From DATFQI01 sp035264365 (GTDB taxonomy: Bacteria; Actinomycetota; Thermoleophilia; Solirubrobacterales; Solirubrobacteraceae): a stretch of 7,867 bases of DNA. Below, in pieces: positions 1 through 6,177 of this stretch (position 1 is its first letter; the number at the start of each line of letters is the position of its first letter). A program made the position numbers and the translations under genes. The notes under the pieces were generated by a model. It worked only from the letters and a program-made list of their open reading frames with translations. It was not told the origin of the DNA and ran no database searches. The DNA lies in contig DATFQI010000015.1 of assembly GCA_035264365.1 (NCBI GenBank), positions 1 to 7,867 of the forward strand, in the 5' to 3' direction.

Positions 1-683
1 TCGCCGGGCTGGAGGTCGGCGGAGATCTGCGAGACGCCGCCGTTGGAGACGACCTCGCCCTTCTCGTCGACGCCGTTGCCCTCGACCGCGATGTCGTGCT
101 GGATCGAGGAGTCGTTCTTGGAGTCGATCTCGAGCTGGCCGGCCTTGGCCTGGGCGCTCGCGAAGGTGTAGGCGAGCGCGCCGCCGGGGTCGGCCGGGAT
201 CTCGAGCTTGCCGTTCTTCTCCTTGGCCGTGCCCTTGGCCTCGGCGGCGCCGATCGAGGCGAGCGCGCCCTGGTCCTCGCCGCCCTTGGCGACGGCGCTG
301 GCCACGTAGGCGGCGACGTCGCGCGCGTCCTCGCCCTTCACGACGTTGGCCGGCATCTGAACGGACTTGCCGGTCGCCGGGTCGACCTGCGGGCGGCGGC
401 CGGGCTGGAGGATCTGGCGGTGGACCATGCCCTCGAAGGTGCTGTCGCCGAACCCGTCCTGGCGGGCGCGGGCGAACGCCTGGTCGAGGTTCGGGCCAGT
501 GACGCCCTTGGTCCCGGCGCGGTTGAGGACGTGGCAGGCGCCGCACTTGGCGACGAACAGCTGCTTGCCGTTGATCACGTTGTCGCCGCGATCGCCGAGG
601 CCGCTGCCGCAGCCTGCGAAGAGCGCCGCAGCGCCGATCACGCAGGCGCCCAGCGCCCATCCCCGGACCGTTCTCCTCACCAT
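1..683 (-). CDS. Cytochrome c lipoprotein with C-terminal cupredoxin-like region (3' end outside window)
   Basis: Only the first 227 codons are present; the frame is open to the left edge. The N-terminus is basic (MVRRTVRG), then hydrophobic, ending in FAGC with Cys25, a fair lipobox, so the protein is probably a membrane-anchored extracytoplasmic lipoprotein. A single class I heme c site, CGACH, lies at residues 47-51, followed by a TGPNL segment (62-66) typical of small cytochromes c. Met110 in a QMPANVV context is the likely axial methionine, and the domain closes with the usual helix DARDVAAYVASAVAKG (119-134). An Ala/Lys/Gly linker leads to a second, beta-rich region from about residue 158. 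There IQHDIAVEG (194-202) resembles the first copper-ligand His segment of plastocyanin-like cupredoxins; the expected Cys-His-Met ligand loop would lie beyond the edge. Role inferred: electron carrier, perhaps to a terminal oxidase. The ATG at 683 is supported by a TAGGAT box 9 nt upstream; the adjacent GTG at 680 is an alternative. The heme part is secure, the copper part is inference. Confidence 0.85.
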   Translation of the reverse strand, partial: MVRRTVRGWALGACVIGAAALFAGCGSGLGDRGDNVINGKQLFVAKCGACHVLNRAGTKGVTGPNLDQAFARARQDGFGDSTFEGMVHRQILQPGRRPQVDPATGKSVQMPANVVKGEDARDVAAYVASAVAKGGEDQGALASIGAAEAKGTAKEKNGKLEIPADPGGALAYTFASAQAKAGQLEIDSKNDSSIQHDIAVEGNGVDEKGEVVSNGGVSQISADLQPG

Positions 684-692
684 CGGCGCGGA

Positions 693-698
693 ATCCTA
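693..698 (-). promoter_or_regulatory. Putative -10 box of the cytochrome c gene (near-leaderless)
   Basis: On the minus strand TAGGAT fits TANNNT and ends 9 nt before the ATG at 683, so transcription would start about 2-3 nt upstream of the start codon. No recognisable -35 hexamer is seen, and no good Shine-Dalgarno sequence fits, apart from the AGGA inside the box itself. That AGGA is about 10 nt from the ATG and could act as a ribosome binding site if the transcript were longer. Confidence 0.45.
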
Positions 699-736
699 AC
701 TGAGCCGGGGGCGGTTCGGCGCGCCGTGTACGAGCG

Positions 737-765
737 GGCGCCGCGCCACGCTCCCGCACGGCGCC
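737..765 (-). terminator. Possible hairpin terminator after the glycosyltransferase gene
   Basis: A 7-bp perfect inverted repeat, GGCGCCG (737-743) with CGGCGCC (759-765), and a 15-nt loop lie in the 118-bp gap between the glycosyltransferase stop and the cytochrome c start. There is no T-tract, and in such GC-rich DNA a repeat of this length can arise by chance. It may mark the end of the glycosyltransferase transcript. I see nothing else in the gap except the cytochrome c promoter. Confidence 0.25.
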
Positions 766-801
766 GCGGCGGGCGGCCGGGCCGGAAGTGCGAGCGGCGG
801 C

Positions 802-2343
802 TCAGGGCTCGGGGAGGTCGTCCAGGTCGCCCTGGGCTGCGGCGATCACGGTGCGGGCGACGCCGTCCCAGGAGTAGCGCTCGCGGGTCGCCTCGACGAT
901 CGCCTCGCGGGTCCGCGCGCGGAGATCCTCGGGGGCCGCGAGCCAGCCGGAGAGCGCGTCGGCGAGCTCGGGCACGGCGCCCGCACCGAGGTCGAAGGTC
1001 AGCCAGCCGCGCGCCTCCTCCGGCACCGCCGCCGCGAGCGTGCGGGCGACCTCGCCGAGGCCGGAATGCCGCGCCACGACTGGGAGCGCCCCGCAGGCGG
1101 CGGCCTCGGCGGCGACCATCCCGAACGCCTCGGGGAACGTGCTGGTGACGGCCATCGCCTCTGCGGCCGGCAGCAGGTCGACGAGCTCGGCGTGGTCGAG
1201 CCGGCCCGCGAACACGACCCGGTCGGCGAGGCCGCGCGCGGCCTCCACGTAGGCGGCCTCGTCGGAGAGGCCGTCGAGGAAGGCCTGCAGGTACGGCAGC
1301 CCCTGGCCCTGCTCGCCGCGGGCGGCGCGCACGGCCGCCAGGTCGCCGGCCGCGAGCTGCCCGGCGAGCGCCTCCAACCCCTCCCGGAAAGCCCCGAACC
1401 CGACGATCACCAACCGAGCCGCGGGTTCGCGCGCGAGCACGAGCGGCCAGGCCGCGAGCAGCAGCTCGACGCCCTTGGAGGCGATCAGCTTGCCCACGAA
1501 GACGACGAGCCGGTCGTCCGGCGCGAGGGTGCCTAGAGCGGTGGCGGCCTCGCCGGCGCGGCGCACGAACGAGGAGCCCTCGACGGCCGCGGGCGCGGCG
1601 GCCGCGCCGGCTGCGGCGAGCCGCTCGCGCAGGCCGTCGAGCCCCGCGCGCGCCTCGTCGGCGTCGCGCGGCACGAAGCGGCCCACGTCCACGCCGGGCG
1701 GCCCCAGCCGCGTGCGGCCGGGCAGCTCCGGATCGCCGAGCGCGGCCCACAGGCTCTCGCCCGTGTGGCGCGAGCCCACCAGCACTCCGCGCGCGCCCGC
1801 GAGGCCCTCCTTCGCGAACGGCAGGAACCGCTCCGGGTGCGGCTTGACGGTGTACTCCAAGGCGCTGCCGTGGACCTTGATCGCGTACGGCACGCCGTCG
1901 AGCGCCCGGGCGAGGATCGCCGGGCCCATCACCAGGTGGTTGGCCAGCGCGACGTCGGGGCGCACGCGCTCGGCGACCTCGCGCACGGCGGCCACGTTGC
2001 GCTCCAGGTAGCGGTCGAGCTCGGCGTCGCTGAGGTCGGGGAACGGGCGCGCCTCGATGCCGTCGTAGCGGTCGGCGACGTACAGGGGCAGCAGGCCCGC
2101 GATGTCGGGACGGTAGACGGTCACGATGGGAGCCCGCCCACCCTCGCGGCGCGTCTCGACGGCCAGCTCCCCGCCGTCCCAGTCGCCGGCGGCGTCGACC
2201 CAGTCGTGAGCAAGCGGGTCGCGGTCCTGGCTGAGCAGGTGGACCTCGTGCCCGGCGCGCGCGAGAGCCTCCGCGAGCGCGGCGTTGTAGACGTTGGAGC
2301 CGGTCCCGCCGAGCAGGTAGCCGTGGAAGACGAGGATGCGCAT
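802..2343 (-). CDS. Glycosyltransferase family 4 (GT-B fold)
   Basis: The 513-residue protein has the two Rossmann halves of a GT-B enzyme, expected to transfer a sugar from a nucleotide-sugar donor to an unknown acceptor in the cytoplasm. The N-terminal half opens with MRILVFHGYLLGGTG, whose Gly loop is at 12-15, and contains KVHGS around His158. The C-terminal half begins near 278 with VFVGKLIASKG (Lys285 and Lys290 at the donor phosphate site) and has the E-x7-E signature at Glu405 and Glu413 within PEAFGMVAAE. It is about 100 residues longer than common GT4 enzymes. One extra segment (about 236-275) lies between the halves and another (about 327-372) sits between VIVGFGAFREGLEAL and RVVFAGRL. 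No signal peptide or membrane segment is seen. The stop-to-start distance to the downstream cytochrome c gene (118 bp) argues against a tight operon. The ATG at 2343 has no Shine-Dalgarno sequence but a TACCCT box 10 nt upstream. The fold and class are secure; the product (capsule, glycolipid or other) cannot be told. Confidence 0.93.
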   Translation of the reverse strand: MRILVFHGYLLGGTGSNVYNAALAEALARAGHEVHLLSQDRDPLAHDWVDAAGDWDGGELAVETRREGGRAPIVTVYRPDIAGLLPLYVADRYDGIEARPFPDLSDAELDRYLERNVAAVREVAERVRPDVALANHLVMGPAILARALDGVPYAIKVHGSALEYTVKPHPERFLPFAKEGLAGARGVLVGSRHTGESLWAALGDPELPGRTRLGPPGVDVGRFVPRDADEARAGLDGLRERLAAAGAAAAPAAVEGSSFVRRAGEAATALGTLAPDDRLVVFVGKLIASKGVELLLAAWPLVLAREPAARLVIVGFGAFREGLEALAGQLAAGDLAAVRAARGEQGQGLPYLQAFLDGLSDEAAYVEAARGLADRVVFAGRLDHAELVDLLPAAEAMAVTSTFPEAFGMVAAEAAACGALPVVARHSGLGEVARTLAAAVPEEARGWLTFDLGAGAVPELADALSGWLAAPEDLRARTREAIVEATRERYSWDGVARTVIAAAQGDLDDLPEP

Positions 2344-2353
2344 GAGCGGGTGC

Positions 2354-2359
2354 AGGGTA
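2354..2359 (-). promoter_or_regulatory. Putative -10 box of the glycosyltransferase gene
   Basis: On the minus strand TACCCT matches TANNNT and ends 10 nt before the ATG at 2343, which predicts an mRNA leader of about 3-4 nt. It occupies exactly the position where a -35 element of the opposing zinc-ribbon promoter would lie (17 bp from that promoter's -10 box). Confidence 0.45.
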
Positions 2360-2376
2360 CGCGCCGGAGCCCCTGC

Positions 2377-2382
2377 TACGGT
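2377..2382 (+). promoter_or_regulatory. Putative -10 box of the zinc-ribbon gene
   Basis: TACGGT matches TANNNT and ends 8 nt before the ATG at 2391, which predicts a leaderless or 1-2 nt leader transcript. No TTGACA-like -35 sequence is present at 17 bp; that position holds the -10 box of the divergent glycosyltransferase gene. Confidence 0.45.
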
Positions 2383-2390
2383 TCGCCGCG

Positions 2391-2657
2391 ATGAACCGGC
2401 AGAGATATCGCCTGCGGGCGCCGTCGACGGGCCGTGAGGTCATCCTGGAGGGCGAGCCCGGCCGTTCCTACGTGGATCGCGAGACCGGGGAGCCGCTGGA
2501 GGCGGTGGGCAAGTTGCTCCCGCTGCCGCCCTCCAAGTCGCAGCTGCCGTGGGCCGTGGAGAACCTGCGCTTCTGCAACTGGTGCGACCAGCCCGCCCAG
2601 CTGGACCTCAACGAGTGCCCGACCTGCGGCCGCCGCATGACGGCTCTGCCCCGCTAG
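2391..2657 (+). CDS. Small zinc-ribbon protein of unknown function
   Basis: An 88-residue, probably cytoplasmic protein with no signal peptide or membrane segment. A single zinc ribbon at the C-terminus is formed by Cys62-x2-Cys65 and Cys76-x2-Cys79, spaced by 10 residues (FCNWCDQ, then ECPTCGRRM). The first 45 residues are polar and probably form short beta strands (YRLRAPSTGREVILEGEPG, SYVDRETGEPLE). The ribbon suggests nucleic-acid or protein contact, but no family was recognised. The start is supported by the TACGGT box 8 nt upstream and by the lack of any earlier in-frame start in the 47-bp divergent gap. The lipoprotein gene follows after 14 bp on the same strand, so co-transcription is likely, although a shared role is not evident. 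Confidence 0.8.
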   Translation: MNRQRYRLRAPSTGREVILEGEPGRSYVDRETGEPLEAVGKLLPLPPSKSQLPWAVENLRFCNWCDQPAQLDLNECPTCGRRMTALPR

Positions 2658-2671
2658 TCCCCGTTCTTCCC

Positions 2672-3091
2672 ATGCGCGCGGCTCGATCCGCAACAGCCCT
2701 GCTCTGCACCGTCGCCCTTGCTGCGTTCGCCGCCGGCTGCGGCGGCAGCGAGGTCGACTACGAGGAGGTCCCCGGGCCGCCCGTCGAGGTGTCGATCCCG
2801 TCCGAGACGGTCGAGTCCGGCGGGAACGCCGACGCGGACGCCACACCGACGCCCACCGCCACGCCGGAGCCCGGCAACACGACCGCCCCGAGCGACCAGA
2901 GTGGCTCGACCGGTACGGCCCCGAGCCCGGACACCGGCGACACCGCCTCCAGCGACACCTCCGGCACCGACAGCGGCGGCGCGACCGCCCCGGCGGAGGA
3001 GGACTCGGCGACGAACGACACGGCACCGCCCGCCGGCTCCGAGGCGCAGCAGTTCGAGGACTTCTGCGCGCAGAACCCCGGCGCCTGCTGA
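2672..3091 (+). CDS. Small lipoprotein with low-complexity linker
   Basis: A 139-residue predicted lipoprotein: basic start (MRAARS), hydrophobic core, then FAAGC with Cys23 as the lipidated residue, followed by GGSEVDYEEV. Residues about 45-125 are a low-complexity, acidic Asp/Ser/Thr/Pro/Ala/Gly tract, which should be disordered and may act as a cell-wall-spanning or O-glycosylated stalk. The C-terminus is distinct: EAQQFEDFCAQNPGAC, with two cysteines (131 and 139, the latter the last residue) that could form a disulfide. The frame is open further upstream to 2549, but that part lies inside the zinc-ribbon gene; the ATG at 2672 is chosen because the signal peptide begins there. No clear Shine-Dalgarno sequence precedes it. 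It probably shares the zinc-ribbon transcript. Function unknown. Confidence 0.8.
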   Translation: MRAARSATALLCTVALAAFAAGCGGSEVDYEEVPGPPVEVSIPSETVESGGNADADATPTPTATPEPGNTTAPSDQSGSTGTAPSPDTGDTASSDTSGTDSGGATAPAEEDSATNDTAPPAGSEAQQFEDFCAQNPGAC

Positions 3092-3166
3092 ATCCCGCTC
3101 AGAGCGCGATAAATGGACGGTTAGCCGCATCAAGCGCGCCCGTCCGGCGGCCGATACACGAGCTGA

Positions 3167-3180
3167 CCCTCGCGTGAGGG
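3167..3180. repeat. Short perfect dyad upstream of the GGDEF gene
   Basis: CCCTC, GCGT, GAGGG forms a 5-bp perfect dyad in the 174-bp gap between the lipoprotein stop and the GTG start at 3266. It could be an operator or a small hairpin. The rest of the gap shows no convincing -10 box, terminator or RNA element. Confidence 0.25.
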
Positions 3181-3265
3181 AGGCTCCGCCGTTCCCGACT
3201 CGATTCCCGCTCCCCCCACCCCCGAAGCCCGGCAGGACCACGCCCGCCGCGACGTCGCGGCCTGC

Positions 3266-5401
3266 GTGAGCCTGCTCGCGCGCGCATCGGTGGCGGCGGG
3301 GGACGCGGACGGCGTCCGCTCGGCGCTGACGAACGCGTTGCACGATGCGCTCGCCGCGGACCAGGTCCTGATGTTCGAGGTCGCCCAGGGCGGCGGCAGC
3401 GGGGCGGCGCGCGCGATGCGCGGCGACGCCGAGGGCTACGAGCAGGCGCTCGACGACGGCGCCGCGTCCGGCACGGCGCGGGTGGTCCGCACCGGCGCCC
3501 CGCTGCACATCGCCGACGCCCGCGGCAGCGCCGAGCTGCGCCCGGACCTCGTGGAGCGCTTCGACGCCGCCTCGGTGCTGTTCCTGCCCGTCGCCTGGGG
3601 CGGAGAGGTTCGCCAGGTCGCGATCGCGATCCATCGCGAGCGGCGGGTGCTCGACGAGAAGGAGCTCGCGCTGGCGGTCGCGCTGGCCGACCTGACCGGG
3701 GCCGGCCTCGGCCGGCTCGAGGCGGAGGCGCGCGCCCGCTCGCGCGCCCGCCAGGACGAGGCGCTGGTGCGCGCCGCTCGGGCGCTCAACGCGTCGCTGG
3801 AGCTCGGCGAGGTGCTGCGCACGCTGGCGCGCGAGGCCGCCCTGGCCGTCGACGGCGACATCGCCGGGGTCTACCTCGGCAACGCGGAGACGGGTGGCGT
3901 CGCCACGGCAGGCCACAACGTCGCCGACGGCTGGCACGGCATCGCGCTCGCCGCGGGCGAGGGCGCCGCCGGCCAGGTCCTGGCCACGGGACGCGCCTTC
4001 ATGACCGCCGACTACCACGGCGAGACGGTCGTCCCCGGGGGGCACGAGTCGCTGGCGGCGTTCCGCTCCGCCGTGGCCGTGCCGATGGCCTGGAACGACG
4101 AGCTCAAGGGCGCGCTGTCGGTCGGCTGGACCACGCAGCGGCGGATCGAGGCCGAGGACGTGCGCACGCTCGAGGCGATCGCCGACCTCGCCACCGTCGC
4201 GTGCTGCAACGCCGAGACCTACGAGGAGGTCCAGCAGGCCGCCCGCACCGACGCGCTCACGGGGTTGCTCAACCACGGCGCGATGCAGGTCCGCCTGCGC
4301 GAGGAGATCGCCCGCGCGCAGCGCGACGGGACCGTGCTCAGCTGCGTGATCCTCGACCTCGACGACTTCAAGCGCGTCAACGACTCGCGCGGCCACCAGG
4401 CCGGCGACGAGCTGCTGCGCGGCGTCTCCGACCTGCTGCGCGCCGAGCTGCGCCCGTACGACCAGGTCGCGCGCTACGGCGGCGACGAGTTCGTGCTGCT
4501 GCTGCCGGGCAGCGACGAGGAGGCCGCCAGCCAGGTGGCCGAGCGCGTGCGCGACTCGGTGGCCGCCCAGACCGTGCCCGGCTCGCGGCTGGAGCTCGCC
4601 GGCGCCTGCTCGCTCGGCGTCGCCCAGTGGCACGAGCCGCTCGACGCGGCGATGCTGCTCGAGCACGCCGACCGTGCGCTGCTGCTGGCCAAGCGCACCG
4701 GCAAGGGCCGCGTCGCGATCGCCAACGCCGACATCGAGCGCGAGCTGGCGCTGCTGCACGCCGACCGGGGCTCGCCGGCCGCCGTCCAGGCGCTTGCGGC
4801 GGCGATCGAGGAGCGCGACCACTACACGCGCGACCACTCCGAGACGGTCGTCCACCTCGCCCGCGGAGTGGCGATGATCCTCGGCTTGGAGAGCACCAAG
4901 GTCGACCGGATCGCCCACGCGGCGCTGCTGCACGACGTCGGCAAGCTCGGCGTCCCGCACGAGATCCTGCACAAGCGCGGCCCGCTGACCGAGGAGGAGT
5001 GGACCGTGATGGCCGAGCACCCGGTCGCCGGCGAGCGGATCCTGCTGCGGATCCCCGAGCTGGCCTCGCTCGCCCCGATCGTGCGCCACGAGCACGAGCA
5101 CTGGGACGGCTCGGGCTACCCGGACCGCCTGCGCGGCCACAACATCCCGATCGGCTCGCGCATCATCCTCGCCTGCGACTCCTTCGAGGCGATGATGACC
5201 CCGCGCCCTTACCGGCAGGCGCTCACCCGGGAGCAGGCGATGGACCAGCTGCGCACCGGCGCCGGCACGACGTTCGACCCCGACGTGATCGACGCGCTGC
5301 TGGACCTGCTCGGCGTCGGCCGCCCCTCGGTCCCCGACCGCGCGGTCGGCGTGCGGCTGGCGGCGCCGGTGCCGCCGAAGCTCGAGGGCCGGCGGGGCTA
5401 G
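3266..5401 (+). CDS. GAF-GAF-GGDEF-HD-GYP cyclic di-GMP signalling protein
   Basis: A 711-residue soluble protein. Residues 1-145 form a weak GAF-like sensor domain and 165-315 a clearer GAF domain, joined by a charged helix. The GGDEF domain (about 325-480) has TDALTGLLN, the metal-binding Asp364 in DLDDFK, an intact GGDEF at 405-409 and an inhibitory-site RxxD (Arg396 to Asp399) five residues before it. It is therefore expected to be an active diguanylate cyclase with product inhibition. The HD-GYP domain (about 500-690) has His556-Asp557 in HDVGK, a conserved EHP-x3-G motif, and HEHEHWDGSGYP ending in GYP at 617-619. The first His of the usual HHE motif is Glu609 here, a change to a probable metal ligand position. 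The protein may thus both make and hydrolyse cyclic di-GMP according to the GAF signal. No membrane segments. The GTG at 3266 is the first conventional start after the upstream in-frame stop at 3164; the intervening reading has only an ATT, and no ribosome binding site is visible, so the start is uncertain. Confidence 0.93.
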   Translation: MSLLARASVAAGDADGVRSALTNALHDALAADQVLMFEVAQGGGSGAARAMRGDAEGYEQALDDGAASGTARVVRTGAPLHIADARGSAELRPDLVERFDAASVLFLPVAWGGEVRQVAIAIHRERRVLDEKELALAVALADLTGAGLGRLEAEARARSRARQDEALVRAARALNASLELGEVLRTLAREAALAVDGDIAGVYLGNAETGGVATAGHNVADGWHGIALAAGEGAAGQVLATGRAFMTADYHGETVVPGGHESLAAFRSAVAVPMAWNDELKGALSVGWTTQRRIEAEDVRTLEAIADLATVACCNAETYEEVQQAARTDALTGLLNHGAMQVRLREEIARAQRDGTVLSCVILDLDDFKRVNDSRGHQAGDELLRGVSDLLRAELRPYDQVARYGGDEFVLLLPGSDEEAASQVAERVRDSVAAQTVPGSRLELAGACSLGVAQWHEPLDAAMLLEHADRALLLAKRTGKGRVAIANADIERELALLHADRGSPAAVQALAAAIEERDHYTRDHSETVVHLARGVAMILGLESTKVDRIAHAALLHDVGKLGVPHEILHKRGPLTEEEWTVMAEHPVAGERILLRIPELASLAPIVRHEHEHWDGSGYPDRLRGHNIPIGSRIILACDSFEAMMTPRPYRQALTREQAMDQLRTGAGTTFDPDVIDALLDLLGVGRPSVPDRAVGVRLAAPVPPKLEGRRG

Positions 5402-5410
5402 CCGCTAGCC
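5397..5410. repeat. Tandem 7-bp repeat holding the stop codons of two convergent genes
   Basis: GCTAGCC occurs twice back to back (5397-5403 and 5404-5410). Each copy contains the palindrome GCTAGC. The first copy supplies the TAG of the plus-strand GGDEF gene (5399-5401) and the second supplies, on the minus strand, the TAG of the secreted protein gene (5405-5407). The 3-bp gap leaves no room for a separate terminator. Confidence 0.8.
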
Positions 5411-6091
5411 GCCGACGGTCGTCTTCTTCGCCGGCTTGTTCGGCTTGGGGTCGGTGATCAGCGTCGCGGTGTAGGTCAGCCGCGCGCGGTAGAGGCAGCG
5501 GTACTGCGTGAGCGCCCCGACGGTCGGCTGCGCGGTCTGGCGGTCGGTGTCGTCGCAGCTCTTCAGGCCTCGGCTGGCGCGCCACGAGCTGCCGTCCTCG
5601 GTCAGCGCCGACAGCGCCGGCGCCCAGGTCGGGACGGTGAGCCCGATGATGTTGCCCTTCTCGACCTTGATCGCGCGGTCGAGCGGGAACTGCACGGTCT
5701 GTGCGAAGTAGTCCGAGAGCTGGTAGACCGGGCTGGCGCCGACGACGCGCCCGAACAGCCGCTCGCCGCGGCGGATCACGGTCAGGCCGGCCGACGCCTT
5801 GCCGAAGTTGTCCTCGAAGAACTTGATCTGGCGCTTGTTGGGCGCGCCCAGGCGGATCGAGAAGGCGACGATCCGGCCGTTGGCGGGGATCACGTAGTGA
5901 TCGCGGCTGTCCACGACCTTGGCCTGGTAGCCGGTCGTGCGCGAAACCGCCAGGCACGGGCTGGCGGGACAGGTCGGGACGGCCTCGGTCGGCGCCTGGC
6001 CGACCTCGACGATCTTCGCGGAGGCGGCGGAGGCCGCGGCGGCGCAGGCGAGCGCCACGCAGGCGGCGGCCAGGAGGGCTCTCAGTGGCAT
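5405..6091 (-). CDS. Secreted protein of unknown function
   Basis: A 228-residue protein with a Sec-type signal peptide: MPLRALL, a hydrophobic alanine-rich core, and a predicted cut after ASA (residues 23-25). The mature part has four cysteines as two local pairs: 41 and 46 (TCPASPC), 179 and 199. It is rich in predicted beta strands (GRIVAFSIRLG, ASAGLTVIRRGERLFG, NIIGLTVPTWAPAL), suggesting a beta-sandwich; it ends in a basic, proline-rich tail. No catalytic motif or family is recognised. The reading frame stays open up to 6415, but that part overlaps the cold shock gene in another frame, so the start is placed at 6091 where the signal peptide begins. An in-frame GTG at 6106 or TTG at 6103 would also give a working signal peptide. 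No firm promoter is visible; TTGAAT lies 6 nt upstream but lacks the key second-position A. It is 86 bp downstream of the cold shock gene. Confidence 0.8.
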   Translation of the reverse strand: MPLRALLAAACVALACAAAASAASAKIVEVGQAPTEAVPTCPASPCLAVSRTTGYQAKVVDSRDHYVIPANGRIVAFSIRLGAPNKRQIKFFEDNFGKASAGLTVIRRGERLFGRVVGASPVYQLSDYFAQTVQFPLDRAIKVEKGNIIGLTVPTWAPALSALTEDGSSWRASRGLKSCDDTDRQTAQPTVGALTQYRCLYRARLTYTATLITDPKPNKPAKKTTVGG

Positions 6092-6139
6092 CCCCGCATT
6101 CAACACGAGGACGCCACCGGAGATTCGGTCTCGCGCTCC

Positions 6140-6166
6140 GGTCACCGGAAACGGCACCCGGTGACC
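6140..6166 (-). terminator. Perfect 9-bp inverted repeat after the cold shock gene
   Basis: GGTCACCGG and CCGGTGACC (arms 6140-6148 and 6158-6166) pair perfectly around a 9-nt loop, starting 11 nt past the cold shock stop codon on the minus strand. The position fits a transcription terminator or 3' stabilising hairpin. There is no T-tract, so a protein-binding dyad controlling the downstream secreted protein gene is an alternative. A second possible stem (6117-6122 with 6136-6141) overlaps it by 2 nt. Confidence 0.5.
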
Positions 6167-6177
6167 TGCGCGCGTCG

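Noticed and set aside
96..1148. Plus-strand open frame of 350 codons opposite the cytochrome c and glycosyltransferase genes
   Set aside because: It spans the ends of two real genes on the other strand, ends in an Arg-rich run and has no recognisable motif.
677..2443. Arg/Gly/Ala/Pro-rich open frame on the minus strand covering the glycosyltransferase gene in another frame
   Set aside because: Out-of-frame shadow of the glycosyltransferase; composition is typical of false frames in GC-rich DNA.
3096..3106. CGCTCAGAGCG as a terminator after the lipoprotein gene
   Set aside because: The loop would be one base, leaving at most three realistic base pairs, and no T-tract follows.
3092..3265. Cyclic di-GMP riboswitch or small RNA upstream of the GGDEF gene
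   Set aside because: No recognisable conserved riboswitch core is visible; only a 5-bp dyad at 3167-3180 stands out.
2654..5140. Long open frame on the minus strand (828 codons) opposite the lipoprotein and GGDEF genes
   Set aside because: It is rich in Arg/Ala/Gly/Val/Leu with no domain motifs, and the opposite strand carries a protein with intact GAF, GGDEF and HD-GYP motifs. It is explained by GC-rich third positions.
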